Origin: Streptomyces sp. R21
GTDB lineage: Bacteria; Actinomycetota; Actinomycetes; Streptomycetales; Streptomycetaceae
Assembly: GCF_041051975.1 (NCBI RefSeq)
Contig: NZ_CP163435.1
Coordinates: 3,472,001-3,536,000 of the forward strand
DNA: 64,000 nucleotides
Reading direction: 5' to 3'
In this document: one piece after another, positions 1-7,819 of the stretch
Numbering within the stretch: position 1 is the stretch's first letter
Layout: the number at the start of each line of letters is the position of its first letter
Notes under the pieces: generated by a model
Told to the model about the DNA's origin: nothing
The model's input: the letters and a program-made list of their open reading frames with translations, nothing else
The model's database searches: none
Translations under genes and position numbers: made by a program

Positions 1-233
1 AGCGTGAGCCGGGCCAGCTCCGCCGGGGTCGGGACGGGGGGCGGTCCCACCGTCACCGGGCCGGTCAGGAACGGCCCGAGCACATCGAGCACATCCTCCC
101 GCCGCTCCTCGCTGAGCAGGTTGACCCGGGCCGCCTCACGGTCGTACCAGGCGACGTTCCTCCCGTCCCGCAGGCAGACGTACAGCCGCTCCTGACCATG
201 CCGCCAGGTCGGTATGACGCGCAGTCCACTCAT
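1..233 (-). CDS. 5' part of a conserved protein, possibly NERD-domain (partial)
   Basis: Only the N-terminal ~77 codons are in the window; the gene continues past position 1. On the minus strand an ATG at 233 opens a frame beginning MSGLRVIPTWRHGQERLY, with no stop to the window edge. Upstream is AAGGGGTGATGGTGC, a passable ribosome binding site. The next ATG upstream (240) is in another frame. I recall similar N-termini in streptomycete proteins annotated with a nuclease-related (NERD) domain, but no catalytic part is visible here, so the family is tentative. It is divergent from the phosphatase gene that follows. Confidence 0.55.
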   Translation of the reverse strand, partial: MSGLRVIPTWRHGQERLYVCLRDGRNVAWYDREAARVNLLSEERREDVLDVLGPFLTGPVTVGPPPVPTPAELARLT

Positions 234-338
234 GCACCATCACCCCTTGACCATGGGAACAGGCGGGGTGCTCCGGGGGCAAGAAGCCGGTTACCTTTGG
301 GAGCGGTTGGGGGAGTTGGGTGGGACTGGGAGGCGCCG

Positions 339-845
339 TTGCGGACCCGCAGAAAGCAGCCCGATGTACCGGCTCCGGACGACCCGTGGAGCGAGATCGT
401 GCCCGGCCTGTGGATGGGCGGGCATGAGTTCACGGGGAGTTCCGGGCAGCTTGAATTCGCCGTCGTACGCGATGAGTTCGACGTCGTCCTGACGCTGCTG
501 CGGCTTCCCGGACACGGCCCGGACCCGGGCGTCGAGCACCATGTGTGGGCCATCCCGGACGGGCCGCTGGACGGCACGCAACTGGCCGGCGTGATCCGTC
601 TCGCGCAGGCCGCGTGCGACGCGCTGGACGCGGGGCGTCGCGTCCTGGTCCGCTGCTATCACGGCTACAACCGCTCGGGGCTCGTCGTCGCGCACGCGCT
701 GATCCGCAGGGGCCGCTCCCCCGACGAGGCGATTCGGCTGGTGCGCGCCCGGCGCTCGCCGTGGGCGCTGCACAACGAACTGTTCGTCGAGTACTTGCAG
801 GCCGGGCTCCCCACAGCCCGCCTCCTGGAGGAACTCGCCGAGTGA
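339..845 (+). CDS. Dual-specificity/tyrosine phosphatase-like protein
   Basis: About 168 residues. The centre carries VRCYHGYNRSGLV, the Cys-X5-Arg phosphatase signature (C-YHGYN-R-S). It is preceded by the stretch IPDGPLDG, where the general-acid Asp of DSP-type enzymes normally lies. The frame is open from further upstream, but I chose TTG at 339 because GGGAGG sits 6-11 nt before it and the predicted protein then begins MRTRRKQPDVP, a sensible cytoplasmic N-terminus. There are no membrane segments. It probably hydrolyses a phosphoester on protein or a small molecule; the substrate is unknown. An 88-nt gap separates it from the lipoprotein gene, so co-transcription is possible but not shown. 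Confidence 0.75.
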   Translation: MRTRRKQPDVPAPDDPWSEIVPGLWMGGHEFTGSSGQLEFAVVRDEFDVVLTLLRLPGHGPDPGVEHHVWAIPDGPLDGTQLAGVIRLAQAACDALDAGRRVLVRCYHGYNRSGLVVAHALIRRGRSPDEAIRLVRARRSPWALHNELFVEYLQAGLPTARLLEELAE

Positions 846-933
846 CACCCACCCAGACCCCACCGGTGAACAAAAAGGACTTCCTTACGAATATGGTGGA
901 CGGGACGATCGCCGGCCCGGACGCAGGAGTGCA

Positions 934-1719
934 GTGCCCCCCAACCGCCACTCCCGCCTCGCACGCGCGGCCCTCGGCGCCGCCACCGCCGTCGTACTCG
1001 CGTCGGCCCTCGCGGGCTGCGGCGATGCCGGCACCCTGAAGGGCGCCGGGGCGACACCCACGGCCGTGGGCCCGACGAAGCTGTGGCCCCAGGTGCCGCC
1101 CGCCTCCACCCCCGCCCTCGACTACGGCGAGGCGGACACCGAGACGGTCAAGGGGGTCACAGCGCCGGGCGACGACATCCGCAAGGTCGATCCGGTCGAC
1201 GTCATACGCGCGGAGGTCGCCGCACACCCGGACGAGTACACCGGCCCGAACGCGATGTACGCGAAGACGGTCGACCAGCTCAAGGACTGCGGCAAGGGCA
1301 GGAAAGACAGGAACGACAGGAACGAGACGCACGGCGGGACGTGCCCCATCCTCCAGGCCTACTACCGCGACCTCACCGGAGACGGCAAGGACGACCTCGT
1401 ACTCGGCATCCGGCTCCCCGAGCGCCAGTTGGCGGTGCGCGTGTACGCGTTCCTGCACCACAGGCTGGTGCAGATCATGGCGACCTCGGACAGCACGATC
1501 AGCGTGGAGATCGCGGGCCGTGAAGTGATCATCCGCTCGCCCTCGAAGCTGCCGGGCTACGAGTACCGCACGGTCTGGTCCTGGGACGCGCGACAGGACG
1601 CGATGCTCGCGACGCGCGACGAGATCCTCCGCATCGGAACTCCGTCCCCGTCCCGGCACCGGACCACTCCCACAGCCTCCCCCACGGCCTCCCCCAAGCC
1701 CTCCGAGAGCGCCTCATGA
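934..1719 (+). CDS. Secreted lipoprotein coupled to histidine kinase
   Basis: 261 residues with GTG start at 934 and AGGAG 4 nt before it. An N-terminal basic stretch and hydrophobic segment end in a lipobox (LAGC, Cys about residue 29), so it should be anchored outside the membrane. Residues around 140-155 read DLTGDGKDDLVLG, an Asp/Gly-rich loop of the FG-GAP/VCBS kind that often binds calcium. The C-terminus is Pro/Ser/Thr-rich (SPTASPKPS repeats). Its stop overlaps the kinase start (ATGA). This lipoprotein-plus-sensor arrangement recalls CseA with CseC of the Streptomyces SigE system, where the lipoprotein modulates the sensor. The parallel is inference; the two lipoproteins may be unrelated in sequence. 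Confidence 0.75.
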   Translation: MPPNRHSRLARAALGAATAVVLASALAGCGDAGTLKGAGATPTAVGPTKLWPQVPPASTPALDYGEADTETVKGVTAPGDDIRKVDPVDVIRAEVAAHPDEYTGPNAMYAKTVDQLKDCGKGRKDRNDRNETHGGTCPILQAYYRDLTGDGKDDLVLGIRLPERQLAVRVYAFLHHRLVQIMATSDSTISVEIAGREVIIRSPSKLPGYEYRTVWSWDARQDAMLATRDEILRIGTPSPSRHRTTPTASPTASPKPSESAS

Positions 1720-3020
1720 GACCGGCCCTCCCGCACTGGACCGCCACCCTCACCTGGAAGGCGGCTGCCTTCATCACGGTGATGTGCTGCGGTCTGGCCG
1801 CGCTGCTCGGGCTGCTCGTGCACGTCTCGGTGACCGAGCAGACCGTAGGCGAGGCGCGGGACCACGCGCTGGACCGGCTGACCGAGGTGACGAAGGCGTA
1901 CGAGGCGGGCGACCGGCTGCCGCCCGACGCCGGTGTCGATCTCCCGGGGCTGCCCGAGCCGCTGCGGACGCTCGCCTCGGTCGGGCAGCGCGGCACGATG
2001 GTCGGCGACCACGATCCGCACCCCACGATGTGGGCGGCCGGCCCCACCGACGGCGGGCACGCACTCGCCGTGCGGGTCGACTACTCACAGGGCGCCCACG
2101 CCATCAACGCGCTGGACAGCGCGATCGTGTGGTCCTCGGCGCTGGCGATCGGCGCGACGCTGCTCGTGGGGTCGTTCGCGGTGACCAGGGTGACCCGGCG
2201 GCTGCACGCGACGGCGCAGGTGGCGCGGCGGATCAGCGCGGGCGACCTGGACGCGCGCGTCGACGATCCGCGTACTCAGGATCCGACGCGCCACCAGGAC
2301 GAGGTGGCCGCGGTCGCCGGGGCGCTGGACACGATGGCGGCCGGCCTCCAGAGCAAACTGCTGAGCGAGCAGCGGTTCACCGCGGACGTGGCGCACGAGC
2401 TGCGCACCCCGCTCACCGGGCTGCACGCGGCGGCCGAGCTGCTGCCGCCGGGGCGCCCGACCGAACTCGTACGCGACCGGGTGGCCACGCTGCGCACGCT
2501 CACCGAGGACCTGCTGGAGATCTCCCGGCTGGACACCCGCAGTGAGCGCCTCGACCTGGACTCGGAGCAGCTCGCCCCGCTGGCCGAGCGGGTGGTGCGG
2601 GCGTCGGGGATGACCGGCACCTCCACCAGCAGGCCGGAGACGGGCACGACCGAGGTCCGTGTCGTGCGCGACACACACGTCGAGACCGACCGGCGGCGCC
2701 TGGAGCGGGTGCTCGGGAACCTCGTGGCGAACGCGCACAAGCACGGCAGGGGGCCGGTGGTGCTGACCGTCGACGGGCCGGTCGTCACTGTGCGGGACCA
2801 CGGGGACGGCTTCCCGGACTACCTCGTCGAGCACGGGCCGCAGCGCTTCCGCACGGAGGGCGGTGCGAAGGGCCACGGGCTCGGGCTGACCATCGCGCTC
2901 GGCCAGGCCGAGGTGCTGGGCGCACGGCTGGCGTTCGCCAACGCGCCCGACGGCGGGGCGGTGGCGACACTGACACTCCCTCAGCACGAACGGGACGAGC
3001 GGGGCGCCCCCACGGCGTGA
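1716..3020 (+). CDS. Sensor histidine kinase (HAMP-HisKA-HATPase), no adjacent response regulator
   Basis: 434 residues. Two membrane segments (about 16-38 and 137-158) flank an extracytoplasmic domain of ~100 residues. A HAMP linker follows, then the H-box FTADVAHELRTPL (phospho-acceptor His227), N-box (RVLGNLVANAHKHG, Asn335), G1 box (DHGDGF, about 361-366) and G2 box (GHGLGL, about 386-391). All catalytic motifs are intact, so it should autophosphorylate. It overlaps the lipoprotein gene by 4 nt, indicating translational coupling. No response regulator is found on either side within the window: the gene ends at 3020 and is followed by a repeat array. The partner must be encoded elsewhere or lie beyond the left edge. 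Confidence 0.9.
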   Translation: MRPALPHWTATLTWKAAAFITVMCCGLAALLGLLVHVSVTEQTVGEARDHALDRLTEVTKAYEAGDRLPPDAGVDLPGLPEPLRTLASVGQRGTMVGDHDPHPTMWAAGPTDGGHALAVRVDYSQGAHAINALDSAIVWSSALAIGATLLVGSFAVTRVTRRLHATAQVARRISAGDLDARVDDPRTQDPTRHQDEVAAVAGALDTMAAGLQSKLLSEQRFTADVAHELRTPLTGLHAAAELLPPGRPTELVRDRVATLRTLTEDLLEISRLDTRSERLDLDSEQLAPLAERVVRASGMTGTSTSRPETGTTEVRVVRDTHVETDRRRLERVLGNLVANAHKHGRGPVVLTVDGPVVTVRDHGDGFPDYLVEHGPQRFRTEGGAKGHGLGLTIALGQAEVLGARLAFANAPDGGAVATLTLPQHERDERGAPTA

Positions 3021-3055
3021 GCGCTCGGCACACGCGGAACGAGCGCCACATCCCC

Positions 3056-3186
3056 GATGCCTCACGAGCCCCGCGTCCCCGATGCCTCACCGCCCCGCAA
3101 CCCCGATGCCTCACGGGCCCCGCATCCCCCATGACTCACGGACCACGTAACCCGATGGCTCACGGGCCCCGTCCCCGATGGCTCAC
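3056..3186. repeat. Six-copy degenerate 24-nt tandem repeat
   Basis: Six copies of a unit containing GATGCCTCACGGGCCCCG begin at 3056, 3081, 3105, 3130, 3154 and 3177, giving periods of 25, 24, 25, 24 and 23 nt. Copy 4 starts CATGACTCAC and copies 5-6 GATGGCTCAC. The array fills most of the gap between the histidine kinase and the SH3-protein gene. The units contain the self-complementary GGGCCC. I see no convincing coding frame in it. Confidence 0.85.
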
Positions 3187-3269
3187 TGTGAACTGCGCAC
3201 ACCCGAACCCCCTCCTAATGTGGCGATTAGTCAGCTTCGCCCCATTTCCGTTTCCCTGGAGGAGTCCCC

Positions 3270-3692
3270 ATGGCCCTGCGGTCCATCCTCGCCCGTCTCG
3301 CCATAGCCGCCGCGGGCGGCGCTCTCGTCGCCCTCGCCGCCACGACCCCCGCCGTCGCGAACGACGAGTGGGGCGACGGCCCCGGGGCCAGCAGCCGCAA
3401 CGACGGCTGGGGCCACCACGGCGAGCACGGTGATCACGGCGACCACAACAACCCACGCCTCTACGAGGGCCGGGTCACCGCCCGCGGCGGCCTGATCCTG
3501 CGCGGCGCCCCCAACCGGGGCGGCACCTACATCCGCACCGCCCCGTACGGCTCGATCGTCTCGATCTTCTGCAAGACACCGGGCGAGACCATCGACGGCA
3601 ACCCGCTCTGGTACCTGCTGACCGACGGCACCTGGGCCTGGGGCGCGGCACGCTACATCGACAACATCGGGCCCGCGCCACGCTGGTGCTGA
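3270..3692 (+). CDS. Small secreted SH3-like domain protein
   Basis: 140 residues. TGGAGGAG precedes the ATG by about 6-8 nt. A classical Sec signal peptide is visible (two Arg residues near the N-terminus, an Ala/Leu-rich core and a cleavage-like ending PAVA before NDEWG). A His/Asp/Gly-rich low-complexity stretch (residues ~31-60, GEHGDHGDH) could bind metal. The C-terminal ~80 residues look like a bacterial SH3 (SH3b) fold: GLILRGAPNRGG, a central hydrophobic strand, WYLLTDGTWAWGAARYID. Such domains commonly bind cell-wall peptide. It lies just upstream of the SEDS/PBP pair, which fits a wall-associated role, but no enzymatic domain is present. Confidence 0.8.
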   Translation: MALRSILARLAIAAAGGALVALAATTPAVANDEWGDGPGASSRNDGWGHHGEHGDHGDHNNPRLYEGRVTARGGLILRGAPNRGGTYIRTAPYGSIVSIFCKTPGETIDGNPLWYLLTDGTWAWGAARYIDNIGPAPRWC

Positions 3693-3723
3693 GCGCCAAG
3701 GCACTCAAGACGCCTGATTTGGG

Positions 3724-3729
3724 TACGTT
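3724..3729 (+). promoter_or_regulatory. -10 element (TACGTT) for leaderless start at 3736
   Basis: TACGTT ends 6 nt before the ATG of the SEDS gene and no Shine-Dalgarno sequence is present, so the transcript probably starts at or next to the initiation codon. Confidence 0.5.
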
Positions 3730-3735
3730 CCGGAC

Positions 3736-5106
3736 ATGACGATCAATGCCGGAACCACCGTGGCAGCGGATCCGCCCACTCCCGGTGTACGCCTTCCCCG
3801 GCGCCGTGGCATCGAGTTCACCCTCATCGTCGTCGCCGTCCTGCTCTCCGTGTACGGCTACTGCGCTGTCGGTCTCGCCAAGAACGGCACCGTCCCGCCC
3901 GGCGCCGCCGGTTACGGCGCCGGGCTCGGCGTGCTCGCCCTGCTCGCGCACATCGCGGTGCGGCTGCGGGCGCCGTACGCCGATCCGCTGCTCCTGCCGA
4001 TCGCCGTGCTGCTCAACGGCCTCGGCCTGGTGCTGATCTACCGGCTCGACCTGGAGACCCCGCACGACCCGGCGGCCACCACACAGCTCGTCTGGTCGAC
4101 GGTCGGCGTGGGGCTGTTCATCGCGGCCGTACTGCTCCTGCGCGACCACCGCGTGCTCCAGCGGTATACGTACGTCTCGGTCGTCACCGCGCTGTTCCTG
4201 CTGCTCCTGCCGGTCTTCTTCCCGCCCGTGAACGGCGCCCGCATCTGGGTCCGGATCGCCGGATTCTCCATCCAGCCGGGCGAGTTCGCGAAGGTACTGC
4301 TCGCCGTGTTCTTCGCCGGGTACCTGGCGGCCAACCGCAACGCGCTCGCCTACACCGGCCGCCAGGTCTGGCGGTTGCGGCGGCTCCAGCTGCCCACCGG
4401 CCGCGTTCTCGGCCCGATCGTGGCCATCTGGCTGCTGAGCGTGGGGGTGCTGGTCCTGGAGCGGGATCTCGGCACCTCGCTGCTCTTCTTCGGGCTTTTC
4501 GTCATCCTGCTGTACGTCGCCAGCGGCCGGACCGGCTGGATCGCGGTCGGTCTGCTGCTCGCCTGCGTGGGCGCGGTGGCCGTCGGCCGGCTCGAACCGC
4601 ACGTGCACAGCAGGGTGCAGGACTGGCTGCATCCGTTCGCGTCGATCGAGGCGGGCGAGGGGCCCAACCAACTCGCCCAGTCCCTCTTCGCGTTCTCCGC
4701 CGGCGGGATGCTCGGCACCGGCCTGGGCCTCGGCCACTCGATCCTCATCGGCTTCGCCGCCAAGTCGGACTTCATCCTGGCGACGGCGGGCGAGGAGCTG
4801 GGCCTGGTCGGCCTGTCGGCGATCTTCCTGCTGTACGCCCTCCTCGTCGAGCGCGGCTACCGGGCGGGCCTCGCCCTGCGTGACCCCTTCGGACGGCTCC
4901 TCGCGATCGGCCTCGCCTCGATCATCGCGCTCCAGGTCTTCGTGATCGCGGGCGGCGTGACCGGGCTGATCCCGCTGACCGGCATGGCGATGCCGTTCCT
5001 CGCGCAGGGCGGCTCCTCCGTCGTCACCAACTGGCTGATCGTGGCGCTGCTGATCCGGATCAGCGATTCGGCCCGCAGCCAGTACGACGGGACGGCCGCC
5101 CCGTGA
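3736..5106 (+). CDS. SEDS-family peptidoglycan glycosyltransferase (FtsW/RodA/SpoVE type)
   Basis: 456 residues with about ten hydrophobic segments. Family hallmarks are visible: the NGARIWVRIAGFSIQPGEFAK loop region, a long extracytoplasmic loop containing WLHPFASIEAGEGPNQLAQS, and the C-terminal GLIPLTGMAMPFLAQGGSS. SEDS proteins polymerise lipid II into glycan strands and work with a class B penicillin-binding protein. Here that partner is the next gene, which overlaps it by 4 nt. Because the pair is separate from any dcw cluster or pkn cluster, it is likely an extra SEDS/PBP set used in differentiation rather than the essential divisome or elongation pair; this is inference. Confidence 0.93.
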   Translation: MTINAGTTVAADPPTPGVRLPRRRGIEFTLIVVAVLLSVYGYCAVGLAKNGTVPPGAAGYGAGLGVLALLAHIAVRLRAPYADPLLLPIAVLLNGLGLVLIYRLDLETPHDPAATTQLVWSTVGVGLFIAAVLLLRDHRVLQRYTYVSVVTALFLLLLPVFFPPVNGARIWVRIAGFSIQPGEFAKVLLAVFFAGYLAANRNALAYTGRQVWRLRRLQLPTGRVLGPIVAIWLLSVGVLVLERDLGTSLLFFGLFVILLYVASGRTGWIAVGLLLACVGAVAVGRLEPHVHSRVQDWLHPFASIEAGEGPNQLAQSLFAFSAGGMLGTGLGLGHSILIGFAAKSDFILATAGEELGLVGLSAIFLLYALLVERGYRAGLALRDPFGRLLAIGLASIIALQVFVIAGGVTGLIPLTGMAMPFLAQGGSSVVTNWLIVALLIRISDSARSQYDGTAAP

Positions 5107-6560
5107 CCAAGTACATCCGCAGAGCCGCCGTCCTGTGCGCCGTCCTGCTGGTCGCCCTACTGGTGAACGCCACCCGCGTCCAGGTCTTCCAGGCCTCGTC
5201 ATACGACGACAATCCCGCCAACCGCCGCCAGACGATCGCCCGTTGGGGCCAGCCCCGCGGCGACGTCGTGGTCGGCGGCCGCCCGGTCACCGGCTCCCGG
5301 GACACCGGCGAGCAGCTCCGCTACGAACGCACGTACCGCAACGGCCCGTTGTACGCGCCCGTCACCGGCTTCGCCTCCCAGGTGTACGGCACGACGTTCC
5401 TGGAGAACGCCGAGGACAGTGTCCTCTCCGGCACCGACCCGCTGCTCTCCCCGCTCCCCCTGTGGAACGACGTCACACGCGCCCAGAACGCCGGCGGCAA
5501 GGTCGTCACCACCATCAACGAGGCCGCGCAGCAGGCGGCGTACGGCGGACTCGGCGACCGCCGGGGCGCGGTGGCGGCGATCGAACCGTCGACCGGCAAG
5601 ATCCTCGCGCTGGTCTCCGCGCCGTCGTACGACCCCGGCGAGCTGTCCGGGACCGGGACGGAGGTGACCAGGGCCTGGCGGCGGCTCAACGGTGACGAGT
5701 CCAAGCCGATGCTCAACCGGGCCATCCGGCAGACGTATCCGCCGGGCTCGACGTTCAAGGTGGTGACGGCCGCGGCGGCGCTGGAGTCGGGCGTGGTGAC
5801 GGACGTGGACGCGCCGACGAAGTCCCCGAACCCGTACAGGCTGCCCGGCACCTCCACGTCGCTCACCAACGAGGTCGACGGGTGCGAGGACGCCTCGCTG
5901 CGGTACGCCTTCGAGTGGTCCTGCAACACGGTGTTCGCGAAGCTGGGTGTGGACGTGGGGCTGGGCGACATGACGGGCACGGCCGACAGCTTCGGCTTCA
6001 ACAACCGGCGGTTGAGGATCCCGTTCTCCGTCGCGCCCAGCAACTTCGACACCCGGCTGGACAAGGCGCAGCTGGCCCTCTCCTCCATCGGGCAGTTCGA
6101 CACCCGGGCCACGCCGCTCCAGATGGCGATGATCTCGGCGGCCGTGGCGGGCGGCGGATCGGTCAAGTCGCCGTATCTGGTGGAGAGAAGGACCTCCGCG
6201 GGCGGTGGCACGGTGTCGACGGCCGGGCCGCGGACCCTGCACCAGGCGATGAACCCGGCGACCGCGCTGCGGCTGCGCGAGATGATGACGGACGTCGTGA
6301 CGGAGGGCACCGGCACGAACGCCGCGATCCCGGGCGCGACCGTGGGCGGCAAGACCGGCACCGCGCAGCACGGCATCGGCAACGCCGGTACGCCGTATGC
6401 CTGGTTCATCTCCTGGGCGCAGGCGGACGACGCCATGCAACCCGCCGTGGCTGTCGCGGTCGTCGTCGAGGACGCGGACGCCGACCGCGGGGACATCAGC
6501 GGGGGCGGGGACGCGGCGCCGATCGCCAAGGCGGTGATGGAGGCGGTGCTCGGTTCGTGA
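5103..6560 (+). CDS. Class B penicillin-binding protein (transpeptidase)
   Basis: 485 residues. A single N-terminal anchor (about 8-24) is followed by a short non-catalytic region and a transpeptidase domain. All three active-site motifs are intact: S216-TFK (STFK), S273-CN, and K417-TG (GGKTGTAQH). It cross-links peptidoglycan outside the membrane and would be inactivated by beta-lactams. The GTG start overlaps the SEDS stop (GTGA), so the two proteins are translationally coupled, as expected for a 1:1 complex. The N-terminal domain is short compared with FtsI/PBP2, consistent with the small actinobacterial PBPA-like subclass. Confidence 0.93.
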   Translation: MTKYIRRAAVLCAVLLVALLVNATRVQVFQASSYDDNPANRRQTIARWGQPRGDVVVGGRPVTGSRDTGEQLRYERTYRNGPLYAPVTGFASQVYGTTFLENAEDSVLSGTDPLLSPLPLWNDVTRAQNAGGKVVTTINEAAQQAAYGGLGDRRGAVAAIEPSTGKILALVSAPSYDPGELSGTGTEVTRAWRRLNGDESKPMLNRAIRQTYPPGSTFKVVTAAAALESGVVTDVDAPTKSPNPYRLPGTSTSLTNEVDGCEDASLRYAFEWSCNTVFAKLGVDVGLGDMTGTADSFGFNNRRLRIPFSVAPSNFDTRLDKAQLALSSIGQFDTRATPLQMAMISAAVAGGGSVKSPYLVERRTSAGGGTVSTAGPRTLHQAMNPATALRLREMMTDVVTEGTGTNAAIPGATVGGKTGTAQHGIGNAGTPYAWFISWAQADDAMQPAVAVAVVVEDADADRGDISGGGDAAPIAKAVMEAVLGS

Positions 6561-6591
6561 GACGGGGGTGGTGAGGCCTCCCCGGCCGACC

Positions 6592-6597
6592 TAACGT
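6592..6597 (+). promoter_or_regulatory. -10 element (TAACGT) for leaderless start at 6605
   Basis: TAACGT ends 7 nt before the ATG of the DUF3291 gene. There is no Shine-Dalgarno sequence between them. Confidence 0.55.
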
Positions 6598-6604
6598 TCG
6601 GTCC

Positions 6605-7105
6605 ATGACAGCCACGAGGGAAACCGCCGCGTACGAACTCGCCCAGGTCAACATCGCCCGCCTCAAATTCCCGCTGGACTCACCGGAGTTGAAGGACTTC
6701 GTGGACGCCCTCGATCCGGTGAACGCCGTCGCGGACGCCGCCGACGGGTTCGTCTGGCGGCTGCAGAGCGACTCCGGCGACGCGACGGACATCGCCGTCT
6801 TCGACGACGCCTGGCTCATCATCAACATGTCCACGTGGCGGGACACCAACGCTCTGACGGACTTCATGTACCAGGGGCAGCACCGGGAGCTGCTGGCGCG
6901 GCGGCGCGAGTGGTTCGAGCGGGTGGAGGAGGCGATGGTGGTGCTGTGGTGGGTACCGGCGGGGCACCGGCCGACGGTCGCGGAGGCGGAGGAGCGGCTG
7001 CTGCATCTGCGGGAGCACGGGGCTACGCCGTACGCGTTCACGCTGCGGACGTCGTACCCGGCGGGGGCGCCGGTCAGACCTCGGGTCCCTGTGGCTGATC
7101 GGTGA
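6605..7105 (+). CDS. DUF3291-like protein
   Basis: 166 residues, no signal peptide or membrane segments. The sequence YELAQVNIARLKFPLDSPEL near the N-terminus, the FVDALDPVNAVADAADGFVWRL stretch and VLWWVPAGHRPTVAEAEERL match what I remember of DUF3291, a ferredoxin-like (dimeric alpha/beta barrel) fold of unknown function often compared with monooxygenase-like proteins. No cofactor motif is obvious. The final 32 nt overlap the 3' end of the convergent Uma2 gene. Confidence 0.75.
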   Translation: MTATRETAAYELAQVNIARLKFPLDSPELKDFVDALDPVNAVADAADGFVWRLQSDSGDATDIAVFDDAWLIINMSTWRDTNALTDFMYQGQHRELLARRREWFERVEEAMVVLWWVPAGHRPTVAEAEERLLHLREHGATPYAFTLRTSYPAGAPVRPRVPVADR

Positions 7106-7712
7106 CCCCGAGGCCTCGGCGGCGGTCGATTGCCGTGAGGTCGATGTCGACGGGGAACGGGACGGTCGACTTGAGGCGGTTGTGGAAGATGCCCGTCAGA
7201 GCGTAGGCCTGGGTCGCGGGGTCGAGTTCATAGACGTAGACCACTGGAAGGCCCTGGTTCTCCTCGACGCGCCAGTAGTGCGGGATCCCCGCCTGGGCGT
7301 ACTTCCGTGGCTTGACCTCTCGGTCCCGGTCCTCGGACTCCTCGGAGACGATCTCTACAGCGATCACCACGTCTTCCGGCCGGTACCAGGTCTGCTTCGG
7401 GCCGACGTCGGCGCCCTCACGGAACACCAGGACATCGGGCTCGGGCCGATTGCGCTTGTTGAGCCTGATGGTCATCTCATGGATGACGTCCAGCCCCTCC
7501 GGCACGTGATTCAGCAGGGCGTTCAGCAGCAAGAGCATGGCGCGCGCATGGAAACGAGTCTGCGGACTCGCGAAGACAAGACTCCCGTCGATCAACTCCG
7601 TGTGCGGAGGAAGGTTGGGAAGCTCGTCGAGGTCGTCCGCCGTCCAGCCGCCCTCCGGCGGACGGGGCCACTCGTAGTCGTCGTCCAGCCCGTACTCACG
7701 TGCGGCGCTCAT
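7074..7712 (-). CDS. Uma2-family (DUF820) putative endonuclease
   Basis: 212 residues. Start ATG at 7712 is preferred over ATG 7724 because GGGAG lies 5 nt before it. The core shows HTELIDGSLVFASPQTRFHARA, then RPEPDVLVF, VVIAVEIVSEESEDRDREVKPRKYAQAGIPHYW. The pattern E..., PDV, EIVS-x(n)-D...K matches the PD-(D/E)XK nuclease core of Uma2/DUF820. Streptomyces genomes carry many copies of this family and their physiological role is unknown. Upstream, a perfect 13-nt palindrome CTGGCTCAGCCAG (7739-7751) sits just downstream of a possible -10 (TACGCT on the minus strand), so it may be an operator. Confidence 0.85.
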   Translation of the reverse strand: MSAAREYGLDDDYEWPRPPEGGWTADDLDELPNLPPHTELIDGSLVFASPQTRFHARAMLLLLNALLNHVPEGLDVIHEMTIRLNKRNRPEPDVLVFREGADVGPKQTWYRPEDVVIAVEIVSEESEDRDREVKPRKYAQAGIPHYWRVEENQGLPVVYVYELDPATQAYALTGIFHNRLKSTVPFPVDIDLTAIDRRRGLGVTDQPQGPEV

Positions 7713-7819
7713 GATCGCTCCCATGTGCTGGAGTCTGTCTGGCTCAGCCAGCGTACCCAGGGCGAACGCCGTTTCGGCGCTCCATGGAGTGATCATCAGG
7801 CGTGCCGTTGACGCCTTGA

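Noticed and set aside
198..338. N-terminal extension of the phosphatase to ATG 198
   Set aside because: No ribosome binding site; it would overlap the divergent gene start at 233, and the extension is low-complexity.
3056..3186. CRISPR-like array
   Set aside because: Units are directly tandem with no spacers and are degenerate; no cas genes nearby.
3475..5202. Long antisense frame opposite the SEDS gene
   Set aside because: Composition is Arg/Gln/Glu/His-rich without motifs; the SEDS gene on the other strand is certain.
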